Positions 20,935 through 29,676 of a stretch of 41,991 nt of DNA are shown in pieces. A model generated the notes under the pieces. That model was not told where the DNA came from, ran no database searches, and worked only from the letters and a program-made list of their open reading frames with translations. The stretch is from Clostridia bacterium (GTDB lineage: Bacteria; Bacillota; Clostridia; UBA1381): NCBI GenBank assembly GCA_900756545.1, contig CAAEKO010000007.1:1-41991 (forward strand), given 5' to 3'. A program made the position numbers and the translations under genes. How positions within the stretch are numbered: position 1 is the stretch's first letter; each line of letters opens with the position of its first letter.

Positions 20935-22983
20935 GTGCCTGATACAGACAAAAGATTATTGATTATAAAAATTTTTCTTATTATCTTATTTGCCGCACTG
21001 ACAGCCCAGCTCTATAACCTGCAGATCATCCATGGCCGGGAGTATTTTGACGCCTCACAGAAACGGGTGAATTCCAGCGTTGTGGATAAAGCGCCCAGAG
21101 GGGAGTTCATGGATCGGTACGGTAAGCCGCTGATTACAAACCGGGTGGGATATTCTCTGCAAATGCAGAAAACAGATATATCCAACGGACAGTTAAATAG
21201 GGAACTGGCCGGCGTGGTTCAGGTACTTAATGAAGATGGTTATGTTTTGACAGACACACTGCCGATCTCTGGCGCACCATATGAATATACCTTTACAGAT
21301 GAGAATGGGGACGGCTCCGCAGAGGATGAGAAAGAGGCATGGTTCAAACCAAAAACCAGGCTGACCAGTGATATGACGGCCGCGCAGGTAATGGCGTTTT
21401 ACAAGGAGAACGTATACGGATTGAAAGAAGGCTATGACGCCGCAGTGGAGCGGCAGGTCATCGGCATACGTTATGAGGCCAGCCTGCGCGGTTTTTCTGC
21501 TACTTCGCCTTTTACGATTGCTGAGGATGTGTCGGCGGAGGTGATATCCAAAATTAAAGAACGGCAGGCGGAGTTTCCGGATATTATGGTTACAAAGGAC
21601 TATTTCCGCAATTACGAGCGTGGAACCCTGGCTGCACATATCTTGGGCGGGATCGGGAAAATGACCCAGGAGGAATATGATGAACTGAAAAATGAAGGAT
21701 ATGGCTATAATGATCTGATCGGAAAGCGCGGTGCGGAGAGGCTGTTTGAAAAATATGTGCGGGGAAAAGACGGCACGAAAATCGACAGTGAGAGCCTGTC
21801 CGGCGTAGTTGAGGATATTCCCGCAGAGCCGGGGGACTATGTGGTACTGACATTAGATGCTGATTTGCAGCAGGCAGCAGAGGAATCTTTAGAAAGACGG
21901 GTAAAAGAGTTTAAGGCCAAATCCGGCGGGCAGACAGACGCCGGGGCGGTAGTTGTACTGGACGTCAATAACGGCGATGTACTGGCAAGTGCCACATACC
22001 CTACCTATGATCCGGCGGCATTTAATAAGGATTATCAATCCCTGCTGGAAAACGAGGCGAAGCCAATGTGGAACCGGGCGCTGAGCGGCACATATACACC
22101 GGGTTCTACGTTTAAGCCGCTTTCTGCCATTGCGGCGCTGGAAAGCGGTGCGGTGGCGCCGGAAGAAACAATTTTGTGTGAGGGCGTTTACAAATTTTAT
22201 AAGGACTATCAGCCCAGATGCTGGATATGGTCGGAATCCCACAGAACCCATGGCCCTATGAATGCGAAAAACGCCATCGAAAATTCCTGCAATATCTATT
22301 TTTATGAAGCCGGGCGCCGTATGGGGATAGATACTATTGGACAGTATGCGGCTATGTTTGGACTGGGCGAGCTGACAGGCATTGAATGTACTGAAGAGTC
22401 TAAGGGCAATGTGTCCAGCCCGGAATATAAGGAAAAGGTGGCTGCGGAGGAAGAGAAGCAGTGGTATCCGGGAGATACGATCCAGACCGCTATCGGTCAG
22501 TCCTATTCCTTCTTTACGCCTATACAGCTGGCAAATTACATTGCCACCATCGCAAACGGAGGGACACGGTATAAAACACATATTTTAAAAAGCGTACGCT
22601 CCACGGCGGACGGAGGCGTTGTCTATGAACAAAAGCCTGAAATATTAGGTAAGCCAGAGGTGAAACCGGAAACCTATGAAATTGTGAAAAACGGTATGAA
22701 GGGCGTTGTGGATGACGGCTCGGCCAGCAGTATTTTTGAGGATTATCCTGTTACTGTCGGCGGAAAAACAGGCACGGCACAGGTTGGAAATAATGTTGCT
22801 AACAATGCGCTGTTTGTTGCCTTCGCACCATTTGAAAATCCGGAGATCGCTGTGGCTGTCGTGCTGGAGCATGGCATGCGCGGCATGAATGCGGCTTATG
22901 TAGCCCGAGATATTCTTGATGAATATTTCGGAAAAGGGACCATATCTGATGAAAAAGTTGGTATTGGTGAATTATTACCGTGA
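20935..22983 (+). CDS. mrdA: Penicillin-binding protein 2 (elongasome transpeptidase)
   Basis: This is the class B PBP that cross-links peptidoglycan during elongation with RodA. The 682-residue protein has a membrane anchor (residues ~8-30), a PBP dimerisation domain (~50-290) and the transpeptidase domain with all three motifs: S391-T-F-K394 (in TPGSTFKPL), S451-C-N453, and K611-T-G613 (in GGKTGTAQV). The start is GTG 20935 after AGGAGGT (20921-20927); it begins 6 nt after mreD. An insertion-like acidic segment near residues 105-135 (NGDGSAEDEKEAW) lengthens the N-terminal domain. minCDE and rodA, which often follow in clostridia, are not present downstream. Confidence 0.95.
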   Translation: MPDTDKRLLIIKIFLIILFAALTAQLYNLQIIHGREYFDASQKRVNSSVVDKAPRGEFMDRYGKPLITNRVGYSLQMQKTDISNGQLNRELAGVVQVLNEDGYVLTDTLPISGAPYEYTFTDENGDGSAEDEKEAWFKPKTRLTSDMTAAQVMAFYKENVYGLKEGYDAAVERQVIGIRYEASLRGFSATSPFTIAEDVSAEVISKIKERQAEFPDIMVTKDYFRNYERGTLAAHILGGIGKMTQEEYDELKNEGYGYNDLIGKRGAERLFEKYVRGKDGTKIDSESLSGVVEDIPAEPGDYVVLTLDADLQQAAEESLERRVKEFKAKSGGQTDAGAVVVLDVNNGDVLASATYPTYDPAAFNKDYQSLLENEAKPMWNRALSGTYTPGSTFKPLSAIAALESGAVAPEETILCEGVYKFYKDYQPRCWIWSESHRTHGPMNAKNAIENSCNIYFYEAGRRMGIDTIGQYAAMFGLGELTGIECTEESKGNVSSPEYKEKVAAEEEKQWYPGDTIQTAIGQSYSFFTPIQLANYIATIANGGTRYKTHILKSVRSTADGGVVYEQKPEILGKPEVKPETYEIVKNGMKGVVDDGSASSIFEDYPVTVGGKTGTAQVGNNVANNALFVAFAPFENPEIAVAVVLEHGMRGMNAAYVARDILDEYFGKGTISDEKVGIGELLP

Positions 22984-23000
22984 TTTTCACTAAAAAATGG

Positions 23001-23029
23001 TTTACAAATGGAAATATTTTTGCTATAAT
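23001..23029 (+). promoter_or_regulatory. Sigma-A promoter of mgsA
   Basis: TTTACA at 23001-23006, 17-nt spacer, TATAAT at 23024-23029, 41 bp upstream of the GTG start. Confidence 0.85.
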
Positions 23030-23069
23030 ATAAATATGTGTGTTTGTATTAGATAAAGGAGGGTTTTTG

Positions 23070-23474
23070 GTGAATATTGCATGTATCGCGCATGATAAAA
23101 AGAAGGAATTGATGGTGCAGTTCTGTATAGCATATAAAGGCATCCTGCAAAGGCATTCCCTGTTTGCAACAGATACGACAGGAAAACTAATTATAGAAAA
23201 TACAGGGATGGATGTGTACCGTTTTTTACCGGGACCGCAGGGGGGAGACCAGCAAATCGGCGCGCGCGTTGCATACAATGAGATCGACCTTGTTTTGTTT
23301 TTTCGGGATCCAATTACGCCGGAGGGCTATGAGCCGGACGTTTCCGGTTTGCTGCGGCTTTGCGATATGCATAATATTCCTATTGCTACCAATCTTGCTA
23401 CGGCGGAAGTTTTGATTCATGGTCTTGACCGGGGAGATTTGGATTGGCGTGATATTGTGAATCCAAAAAAATAA
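23070..23474 (+). CDS. mgsA: Methylglyoxal synthase
   Basis: MgsA converts dihydroxyacetone phosphate to methylglyoxal and phosphate, a glycolytic bypass that relieves sugar-phosphate stress. The 134-residue protein matches the family: NIACIAHDKKKELMVQFC at the start, LFATDTTGKLI, the phosphate-binding GPQGGDQQIGARVA (about residues 55-68), the catalytic region LVLFFRDPITPEG, and HNIPIATNLATAEVLI. The start is GTG 23070, 6 nt after GGAGGG (23058-23063); an upstream in-frame ATG at 23040 overlaps the transcription start region. It has its own promoter and terminator. Confidence 0.96.
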   Translation: MNIACIAHDKKKELMVQFCIAYKGILQRHSLFATDTTGKLIIENTGMDVYRFLPGPQGGDQQIGARVAYNEIDLVLFFRDPITPEGYEPDVSGLLRLCDMHNIPIATNLATAEVLIHGLDRGDLDWRDIVNPKK

Positions 23475-23477
23475 CAG

Positions 23478-23506
23478 AAACGCCGTTTTTAAACGGCGTT
23501 TTTTTA
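23478..23506 (+). terminator. Intrinsic terminator after mgsA
   Basis: Stem AAACGCCG (23478-23485) / CGGCGTTT (23494-23501) with an 8-nt T/A loop, followed by TTTTT. Confidence 0.9.
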
Positions 23507-23526
23507 ACAGAAAAGGAGTGGAAAGA

Positions 23527-24657
23527 ATGCAGAAATGGGGACTGGTTTTAGCCGGCGGCGGCGCTAAGGGTGCATACCATTTGGGCGTCTGGCAGGCTTT
23601 GATGGAATTGGAAATTAAGATTGGCTGCATCGCCGGCACGTCAATCGGCTCGATCAACGGCGCGTTATTTTGTCAGGGTGCGTTTGCGGAGGCTTTGGAG
23701 CTTTGGCAGGGAATTTCTATAGATAAGATAGTGGATTTGTCCGATTTGGATATTGACGGAAATAATTTATTCGAAATAAAAAATATCCGCGCTCTGATTA
23801 TGGAGATTCATAAAAAAAGCGGCTTAACCATGCAGCCTTTAAACGATTTGCTGACGGAGATCGTTGATGAGGAAAAAATCCGCAATTCCCCGATTGAATA
23901 CGGATTAGTGACTTGCTCTTTGCCGAATTTGGCGGCTGTTGAGCTTTTTAAGGAACAGATTCCGGCGGGTGAACTAGTTGATTACATGATGGCCAGCGCC
24001 TGTCTGCCGGGATTTAAATCGAAAAAAATCAATAACCAGATGTTTGTGGACGGCGGCGTTACCAATAATATGCCGCTGGATATGCCGATCCAGAAAGGCT
24101 ACGACAATATTATTACTGTGGATGTGGGCGGAATTGGGATTGTTCGGAGTGTTGATAAAACCGCGAAGAATATTATCAATATCCGATGTGACGACAAAAT
24201 TATCGGCACTATGGAATTTGCTTCCGAGGCTATCCGCCGGATCATCAAAAAGGGATATTATGATACCTTCCGTGCTTTTGGCAGGCTGGCCGGTGAACGG
24301 TATTATTTCAATATCGGCGATTTTTGCCGGGCGCGGGCACGATATTCCCAAGAAATCCTGAACGGGATAGAATACGCGGCGGAGATTTTCGGGATTGATA
24401 CGCTTAAGGTATATAAAGTCGATGATTTGATTGCAGGCGTTCTCCAGGGATATGAAAAAAATGTGGGCACGCAAAAAGAAACAGAAAATTTCTTTGAAAA
24501 TTTATTGAAATTTAAAATTGTCGATAAAACTGTTGCAGCAAAGCTGGCGCGGATTATTAAAAGCCGCAACCTGGACTTTATGGCCAATAAGATCATTATG
24601 AGCCTGCTGGGAACAAATTTTACAGCCGCAAGTGCGATAGCCTATTTTCTGGAATAA
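23527..24657 (+). CDS. Patatin-like phospholipase (RssA type)
   Basis: Patatin-like proteins are lipid acyl hydrolases with a Ser-Asp dyad. The 376-residue protein has the oxyanion loop GGGAKG (residues 10-15), the nucleophile elbow GTSIG with S39, and the Asp motif D175GG (in MFVDGGVTNNMPLD). No signal peptide or transmembrane segment is visible. After residue ~200 the sequence departs from the compact family domain; this part (including RIIKKGYYDTFRAFGRLAG and a charged helical C-terminus) is common in clostridial members, but its role is unknown. The ATG at 23527 follows AAAGGAG (23512-23518); a GTG at 23518 is inside that site. No lipid-metabolism partner is adjacent. Confidence 0.9.
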   Translation: MQKWGLVLAGGGAKGAYHLGVWQALMELEIKIGCIAGTSIGSINGALFCQGAFAEALELWQGISIDKIVDLSDLDIDGNNLFEIKNIRALIMEIHKKSGLTMQPLNDLLTEIVDEEKIRNSPIEYGLVTCSLPNLAAVELFKEQIPAGELVDYMMASACLPGFKSKKINNQMFVDGGVTNNMPLDMPIQKGYDNIITVDVGGIGIVRSVDKTAKNIINIRCDDKIIGTMEFASEAIRRIIKKGYYDTFRAFGRLAGERYYFNIGDFCRARARYSQEILNGIEYAAEIFGIDTLKVYKVDDLIAGVLQGYEKNVGTQKETENFFENLLKFKIVDKTVAAKLARIIKSRNLDFMANKIIMSLLGTNFTAASAIAYFLE

Positions 24658-24659
24658 AA

Positions 24660-24699
24660 GTAAAAAGCGAATGGTGGGGAAATTCCATTCGCTTTTTAC
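24660..24699. terminator. Bidirectional terminator between patatin gene and spo0A
   Basis: Perfect 15-bp stem GTAAAAAGCGAATGG (24660-24674) / CCATTCGCTTTTTAC (24685-24699), 10-nt loop, with A/T runs suited to both convergent transcripts. Confidence 0.88.
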
Positions 24700-24744
24700 A
24701 TGTAGAAATTTATAAATAATATTAGAGTGTTTATCAGTTGGAAA

Positions 24745-25536
24745 TTATTTTAGCTTTAAGCGAACACGGTCCGCAACCATGGCGATAAACTCGGAGTTTG
24801 TGGGTTTACCTTTACCATTGTCAATTGTATAGCCAAAAATTTCATTCATAGTTTCTGGACGCCCTCTATTCCAGGCTACTTCGATAGAGTGGCGAATTGC
24901 ACGCTCCACTCTGGAAGAAGTTGTGCTGTACTTCTTAGCAATCTCAGGATAAAGCTGTTTTGTGATATAATTCAAAAGCTCCATGTTTTCCACAACCATC
25001 ATGATTGCGGAACGCATGTATTGATACCCCTTGATATGCGCAGGAACACCAAGTTCATGAATGTAATCGGTGACAATAGTCTCCAGATCATATGTTTGCA
25101 GTGGAGCTTGCGTCAAAACAACCGACGCTGTCTGATTCGCCGTAGTTTGATGCTTTGGAAGATTAGAAAAATCTCTTATCGTATCCGCGATGGCTTCATT
25201 TTTTTGCGGCTTTAATAAAAAGTAATCAGCACCAAGCTTTGTTACTGTTTCCATGATCCGGGCGCTGCCGGAAATAGAAATAGCTATGCATGTCGGCTTC
25301 TTTTCCAACTGCGCATTGGAGAGCTTTTTCAAAACTCCCAAACCGTCACATTTGGGCATGATAATATCAATTAGAAGTACATCGGGTTTTGTGATTTCCA
25401 CAAGGCCGAATGCTTCTTCACCATCATACGCCACTCCGGCGATACGCATGTCAGGCTGCGTTTTTAAATACGCTGCAAGCTCATTTGCAAACTTTTTGTT
25501 GTCATCTGCTATCAGCACAGATACCTTGGTAGACAT
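24745..25536 (-). CDS. spo0A: Sporulation master response regulator Spo0A
   Basis: Spo0A~P binds 0A boxes (TGTCGAA) and commits cells to sporulation. The 263-residue protein has a receiver domain (acidic pair D11-D12, phosphoacceptor D57 in LLIDIIMP, switch Ser in AISISGS, and Lys in FLLKPQ) and, after a Gln/Thr-rich linker, the Spo0A-specific DNA-binding domain with the near-invariant recognition region SRVERAIRHSIEVAWNRG at about residues 209-226. The start is ATG 25536 with AAGGGGG upstream on the minus strand. It follows spoIVB on the same strand after 200 nt, the conserved arrangement in endospore formers. It is evidence that this organism can sporulate. Confidence 0.98.
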   Translation of the reverse strand: MSTKVSVLIADDNKKFANELAAYLKTQPDMRIAGVAYDGEEAFGLVEITKPDVLLIDIIMPKCDGLGVLKKLSNAQLEKKPTCIAISISGSARIMETVTKLGADYFLLKPQKNEAIADTIRDFSNLPKHQTTANQTASVVLTQAPLQTYDLETIVTDYIHELGVPAHIKGYQYMRSAIMMVVENMELLNYITKQLYPEIAKKYSTTSSRVERAIRHSIEVAWNRGRPETMNEIFGYTIDNGKGKPTNSEFIAMVADRVRLKLK

Positions 25537-25736
25537 TGGATTTCCCCCTTAAACCTTAATATTATTTATAAGGAAAAGTATCCATCCTCTTCGATACAAT
25601 ATTATATTGTAAATGTTCAAAGAAGTTCCCCGTATCTAAATTGAATAGATACTCTCTTTATGACAATATATTACCATATAATGGGTGGAAATGCAAGCCT
25701 TTTTTACAATTTATTTTCAATTTCTTAAAATTTGTG
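25537..25736 (-). promoter_or_regulatory. spo0A control region
   Basis: The 200-nt gap between spoIVB and spo0A has no gene. Visible on the minus strand: a -10-like TATAAT (complement of 25601-25606), a near-perfect 0A box TATCGAA (complement of 25590-25596) just downstream of it, an inverted repeat GTATCTA / TAGATAC (25632-25638 / 25646-25652), and a perfect 0A box TGTCGAA (complement of 25741-25747) inside the last codons of spoIVB. Autoregulation by Spo0A is known elsewhere; here it is inferred. I could not assign a sigma-H promoter. Confidence 0.45.
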
Positions 25737-27002
25737 TTAATTCGACAAAGAGTTTGTCATATCCAACATGTTTTCCGCAAAAATTCCGTATCCGCGCTGT
25801 GGGTCATTGACAAATACATGGGTCACCGCGCCGACCAGCATGTTATTTTGTAGAATTGGGGCGCCGCTCATGCCCTGCACAATGCCACCGGTTTTTTCCA
25901 TAAGGACAGGATCGGTGATTTTTAGTATTATCCCTTTATTATTGATACCACCGCTCTTTGAGACTTTCTCAATTTCCACATTATATTGTCCTACACCATT
26001 GCCGTCAACATCGGCCAGAATTACCGCCGCCCCTTCCTTAATCTGGAATCGAGTGGCCACTTCCACCGGCTCCATTGCGTGCAGATTCTCAAAATTATTA
26101 ATATAACCGTAAATTCCAAGCTCAGAATTCATTGCAATAGCGCCCAGGCTTTTGCCGGAAAAGCTTCCTGTCAGTTCTCCTGGCGTACCGCTTTCCCCTT
26201 TAGTGACCGAAATGATTTTACAGCCCATGATATTGCCGGTATTCACAGTCATCACGTCGCCGGTATCAACATCCGTGATGGCGTGTCCTAAAGCCCCAAA
26301 AGCGGAGTTCAGCGGGTCATAAAAGGTCAGTGTACCGATTCCGGCTGTACTGTCCCGCACCCAAATCCCAAGTTTAAACTTGTTTTCCTCGGCAGAAAGC
26401 TCCGGTGTGACCTGCACATCAAAGGTTTGGTCATCGCGGGCAATCGTCAGGGTTACCGCACTTCGGATTTCATTAACCAGTTTTGTGAAAGTCTCTGAAG
26501 AATCTACTTCTGTACCATTGACGGCCAGAATCCTATCCCCTTCCTTCAATCCCGCGGCCTTGCCGGGGCTTTTCTGGATATTGCCCACTGCCGTTACGTC
26601 TGAAATGCTTACGATCAAAATACCTTTAGTATGCAGCTTTACGCCTATAGGTGAGCCGGAAGGTACAACATAAGTTTTCGGCGTAACCGTTACATTGATT
26701 GTTTTGATAGGAATACAGTTGAAAAGCTTCATTGATAAACTGTATTCGCCGGTATTGCCAGTATTCAGCGAAATATCGCCGCCGTTATCCGACAGCATGG
26801 CCTGAACTGTATTCGCCGCGGGCAGTGTGCTGGACGGGCGGTTTGTAACCGAACAGAAAGGCCGCAGGCTAAATTCATACGTGGTATTTTCCGGAATCCG
26901 AAGATTACCCGGAACGGAACTATATATGTTTAATATAAAAATTACGGGAAACAATAGGAGTAAAGTTTTTAATATTTTTTTTTGTTTGATAAAATTTTTC
27001 AA
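25737..27002 (-). CDS. spoIVB: SpoIVB signalling serine peptidase (S55 family)
   Basis: SpoIVB is secreted from the forespore and cleaves SpoIVFA to trigger processing of pro-sigma-K. The 421-residue protein has an N-terminal membrane/signal segment (about 11-30, LKTLLLLFPVIFILNIYSS), a PDZ domain (~125-205, with KSPGKAAGLKEGDRILAVNG) and the S55 peptidase domain with H240 (GALGHAITD) and S379 (GIVQGMSGAPI), matching B. subtilis H236 and S378. The start is TTG 27002, 8 nt after GGAGGTG on the minus strand; an ATG at 27007 is followed by a stop after one codon and cannot be used. It lies upstream of spo0A; recN, often beside it, is absent. Confidence 0.96.
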   Translation of the reverse strand: MKNFIKQKKILKTLLLLFPVIFILNIYSSVPGNLRIPENTTYEFSLRPFCSVTNRPSSTLPAANTVQAMLSDNGGDISLNTGNTGEYSLSMKLFNCIPIKTINVTVTPKTYVVPSGSPIGVKLHTKGILIVSISDVTAVGNIQKSPGKAAGLKEGDRILAVNGTEVDSSETFTKLVNEIRSAVTLTIARDDQTFDVQVTPELSAEENKFKLGIWVRDSTAGIGTLTFYDPLNSAFGALGHAITDVDTGDVMTVNTGNIMGCKIISVTKGESGTPGELTGSFSGKSLGAIAMNSELGIYGYINNFENLHAMEPVEVATRFQIKEGAAVILADVDGNGVGQYNVEIEKVSKSGGINNKGIILKITDPVLMEKTGGIVQGMSGAPILQNNMLVGAVTHVFVNDPQRGYGIFAENMLDMTNSLSN

Positions 27003-27110
27003 TTCATTCTCACCTCCGTTACACCTATTAAAGTAACCCGAACGCGGCGTTTCATACCGACAAACAAAAGTTAAAAATGGGGTTGTTTTGAATTTTTATT
27101 AGATTTTTTA

Positions 27111-27139
27111 TAGAAAAAAATCTGAGATTGTGGTATAAT
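27111..27139 (+). promoter_or_regulatory. Promoter of pcrA
   Basis: TATAAT at 27134-27139 with a weak -35 TAGAAA at 27111-27116 (17-nt spacer), 38 bp before the start. It is divergent from spoIVB; the rest of 27003-27110 shows only AT-rich sequence. Confidence 0.6.
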
Positions 27140-27177
27140 GCTGTTAACAATGCAACCATATAAAATTTGGAGGAACT

Positions 27178-29373
27178 ATGGACAAGCTTTTGGAAAATTT
27201 GAACGATATGCAGAGAAAGGCCGTTATGCAGACAGAAGGCCCTGTTTTAGTGCTGGCAGGCGCCGGCAGCGGCAAGACGACTGTTCTGGTGAACCGGATC
27301 GCGTATATTATTGGAACAAAAAATGTAAGCCCGTTCAGCATCCTGGCGATCACCTTCACAAACAAGGCGGCCAATGAAATGAAAGAACGGATCAACGCCA
27401 TGATCGGAGACGTCTCTCTAAGCATGTGGATCAGCACTTTTCACTCCACCTGTGTGAAGATTCTCAGAAGTACCGCTGGATATCTGGATTACGACCGGGA
27501 TTTTGCCATTTACGATACAGCGGATTCCAAAACAGTCATGAAGGAATGCCTGAAAGAGCTGGACATGGATGAAAAGGTCTATCCGATCCGCAGCGTCATG
27601 GCCAATATCAGTAAAGCCAAGGACAACATGATGACGCCGGAGGTTTACGAAAATTTGAATAAGACTGATTTCCGGCTGTCGAAAATTGCCGCGGCTTACA
27701 GCCTTTATCAAAAAAAATTGAAAAATAACAATGCCATGGATTTTGACGACCTGGTGTTTAACACGGTGCGGATTTTTATGGAGAATCCGGATGTATTGGA
27801 GCGTTACCAAAACCGTTTCCAATATATATTAGTAGACGAATATCAGGATACCAGCAATGTCCAGTACATGTTCATCAGTCTGCTGGCTCAGGGCAGCCGC
27901 AATATTTGTGTAGTAGGCGACGATGACCAGAGTATTTACCGTTTCCGAGGAGCAAATATCCAGAATATCCTTGGTTTTGAGGAGGAATTTGCTGACGCGG
28001 AGGTTATCAAGCTAGAGCAGAATTACCGCTCCACGCAAAACATCCTGGATGCGGCAAACGCTGTGATCGCAAACAACAAAGGCCGGAAAGCAAAGGCCTT
28101 ATGGACAGAAAATGCCGAGGGGGAAAAGATTCTTACATATCATGCCAACAACGAACGGGACGAAGGCCGGTTTGTGGCGGAGGAAATTGAAAAGCACTTG
28201 AAGGACGGGCGAAAGTATTCAGATTTTGCTATTTTATACCGGACCAATGCCCAGTCCCGTATCATAGAAGAAATGCTCATGCGCAACGCGGTCCCATACC
28301 GTGTGCTGGCGGGTCTGCGTTTCTATGACCGCAAGGAAATTAAGGACGTCATCGCCTATCTGCGGATTCTCAGCAATCCAAAGGACGATGTGAGTCTCCG
28401 GCGGATCATCAATGAGCCGAAACGGAGCATTGGCAACACCACCATGGACAAAGCGGCGGTTATCGCTTCGGAAACCGGGATGGACTTATATACGGTATTG
28501 GAAAAGGCATACGACTATCCGGAGCTTTTGCGGGCCTCAACCAAGATTCAGGCATTTATGGAGATGATGGCCGTGCTGGAGAAGGCACAGCATACCATGG
28601 GGCTTTTGGAATTTGTAGAGCGGGTCATGCGCGACAGCGGATATCTGACCGCTTTGGAGGCCGAAGACACGGTGGAATCCAAGACCAGGATCGAAAACCT
28701 ACAGGAATTTTTGTCCGTTGTAGCGGAGTATGAAAAAACAGAGGAAGAACCCACGTTAGGCGGATTTTTAGAAAATGTGGCGCTGGTTGCGGACATTGAC
28801 GCTTACGACGAAGATCAGGACGCGGTTGTATTAATGACGATTCACAGCGCAAAAGGACTGGAGTTTCCGGTGGTGTTTATGGTCGGCGTAGAGGAAGGGC
28901 TGTTTCCATCCTTGCGAAGCACCTCCGAGGAGGATATTGAGGAGGAGCGCAGGCTTTGCTATGTGGCGATCACCCGGGCGAAGCAGCAGTTATATATTTC
29001 GGAAAGCGCCACCCGGATGCTGTTTGGTTCCACAACCCATTCCATCCCTTCCCGGTTTTTGCGGGAAATCCCATCGGATTTTTTGGAGGAGATCGCGCCG
29101 AAACCGCTTCCGGGCATGGCCCAGGCTATTATTCAGCAGGCGGTCAGAAAGAAAACGGCCTTTGAAATTTATAAAAAACCGGAGGAGAAGGAGCCGTTGC
29201 CGGAAAACGTCAATTTCAAGCCCGGCGATATGGTGGAGCACAGGAAATTCGGCAAGGGCATGGTGATCGCGGCGCAGCGGTTTGGCAAGGATATGCGGCT
29301 GGAGATCGCTTTTGAGTCTGTGGGGACGAAACAGTTGATGGCGGCGTTTGCAAAATTGAAAAAACTATCATAA
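27178..29373 (+). CDS. pcrA: ATP-dependent DNA helicase PcrA (UvrD/Rep family)
   Basis: PcrA is the Gram-positive 3'-5' SF1 helicase for repair, replication restart and conflict with transcription. The 731-residue protein has the Q motif (LNDMQRKAV), Walker A AGAGSGKTT (residues 27-35), motif Ia (TFTNKAANEMKERI), Walker B VDEYQDTS, motif III GDDDQSIYRFRGA, motif IV LEQNYRST, motif V LMTIHSAKGLEFPVVF and motif VI YVAITRAKQQL. The C-terminal Tudor-like RNA-polymerase-binding segment is present (FKPGDMVEHRKFGKGMV). The ATG at 27178 follows GGAGG (27169-27173). ligA, its common neighbour, is not here. Confidence 0.97.
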   Translation: MDKLLENLNDMQRKAVMQTEGPVLVLAGAGSGKTTVLVNRIAYIIGTKNVSPFSILAITFTNKAANEMKERINAMIGDVSLSMWISTFHSTCVKILRSTAGYLDYDRDFAIYDTADSKTVMKECLKELDMDEKVYPIRSVMANISKAKDNMMTPEVYENLNKTDFRLSKIAAAYSLYQKKLKNNNAMDFDDLVFNTVRIFMENPDVLERYQNRFQYILVDEYQDTSNVQYMFISLLAQGSRNICVVGDDDQSIYRFRGANIQNILGFEEEFADAEVIKLEQNYRSTQNILDAANAVIANNKGRKAKALWTENAEGEKILTYHANNERDEGRFVAEEIEKHLKDGRKYSDFAILYRTNAQSRIIEEMLMRNAVPYRVLAGLRFYDRKEIKDVIAYLRILSNPKDDVSLRRIINEPKRSIGNTTMDKAAVIASETGMDLYTVLEKAYDYPELLRASTKIQAFMEMMAVLEKAQHTMGLLEFVERVMRDSGYLTALEAEDTVESKTRIENLQEFLSVVAEYEKTEEEPTLGGFLENVALVADIDAYDEDQDAVVLMTIHSAKGLEFPVVFMVGVEEGLFPSLRSTSEEDIEEERRLCYVAITRAKQQLYISESATRMLFGSTTHSIPSRFLREIPSDFLEEIAPKPLPGMAQAIIQQAVRKKTAFEIYKKPEEKEPLPENVNFKPGDMVEHRKFGKGMVIAAQRFGKDMRLEIAFESVGTKQLMAAFAKLKKLS

Positions 29374-29381
29374 ACAAAAAT

Positions 29382-29410
29382 AGGCGGGGCAATTTGTTCC
29401 CGCCTTTTGT
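29382..29410 (+). terminator. Intrinsic terminator after pcrA
   Basis: Seven-bp stem AGGCGGG (29382-29388) / CCCGCCT (29399-29405), 10-nt loop, then TTTGTATT. Confidence 0.75.
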
Positions 29411-29453
29411 ATTCCATTTTTTCTCATGTTTCTAAAAAAGTATTACTTTTGTT

Positions 29454-29481
29454 TCGACATAGCGTATGATATTTTTATAGT
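29454..29481 (+). promoter_or_regulatory. Probable promoter of the first ribbon-helix-helix gene
   Basis: TCGACA (29454-29459), 16-nt spacer, TATAGT (29476-29481). The -35 overlaps TTCGACA (29453-29459), the exact reverse complement of a Spo0A box. Confidence 0.5.
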
Positions 29482-29499
29482 AGCAAAAGGAGGTGAACT

Positions 29500-29676
29500 A
29501 TGGCTGCAAAAAAAATGGAACGTCCTACTGACAGCCGTAAAGATTCTGAAATCAGAGTCCGGGCAAATCCTGAAACAATGCGAAAATTAGATATATGCAG
29601 TGAAAAATTAAATACAAATAAATCTGATATTGTCCGCAGAGGAATTGATAAAATGTATGACGACCTAAAAAAGTAA
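29500..29676 (+). CDS. Ribbon-helix-helix DNA-binding protein, copy 1
   Basis: A 58-residue MetJ/Arc-type repressor-like protein. After MAAKKMERPTDSR comes a predicted beta strand (EIRVRAN) and two helices (PETMRKLDICSEKLN and TNKSDIVRRGIDKMYDDLKK), the ribbon-helix-helix pattern. AAGGAGGTG at 29488-29496 lies 3-8 nt before ATG 29500. It is paralogous to the protein at 29883-30062: both share RPTD, KL--C-EKL, KSD--R-GID--YDDLKK. No toxin-like partner is fused or overlapping, so an antitoxin role is not supported by the context; autoregulation through the flanking repeats is a guess. Confidence 0.85.
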   Translation: MAAKKMERPTDSRKDSEIRVRANPETMRKLDICSEKLNTNKSDIVRRGIDKMYDDLKK

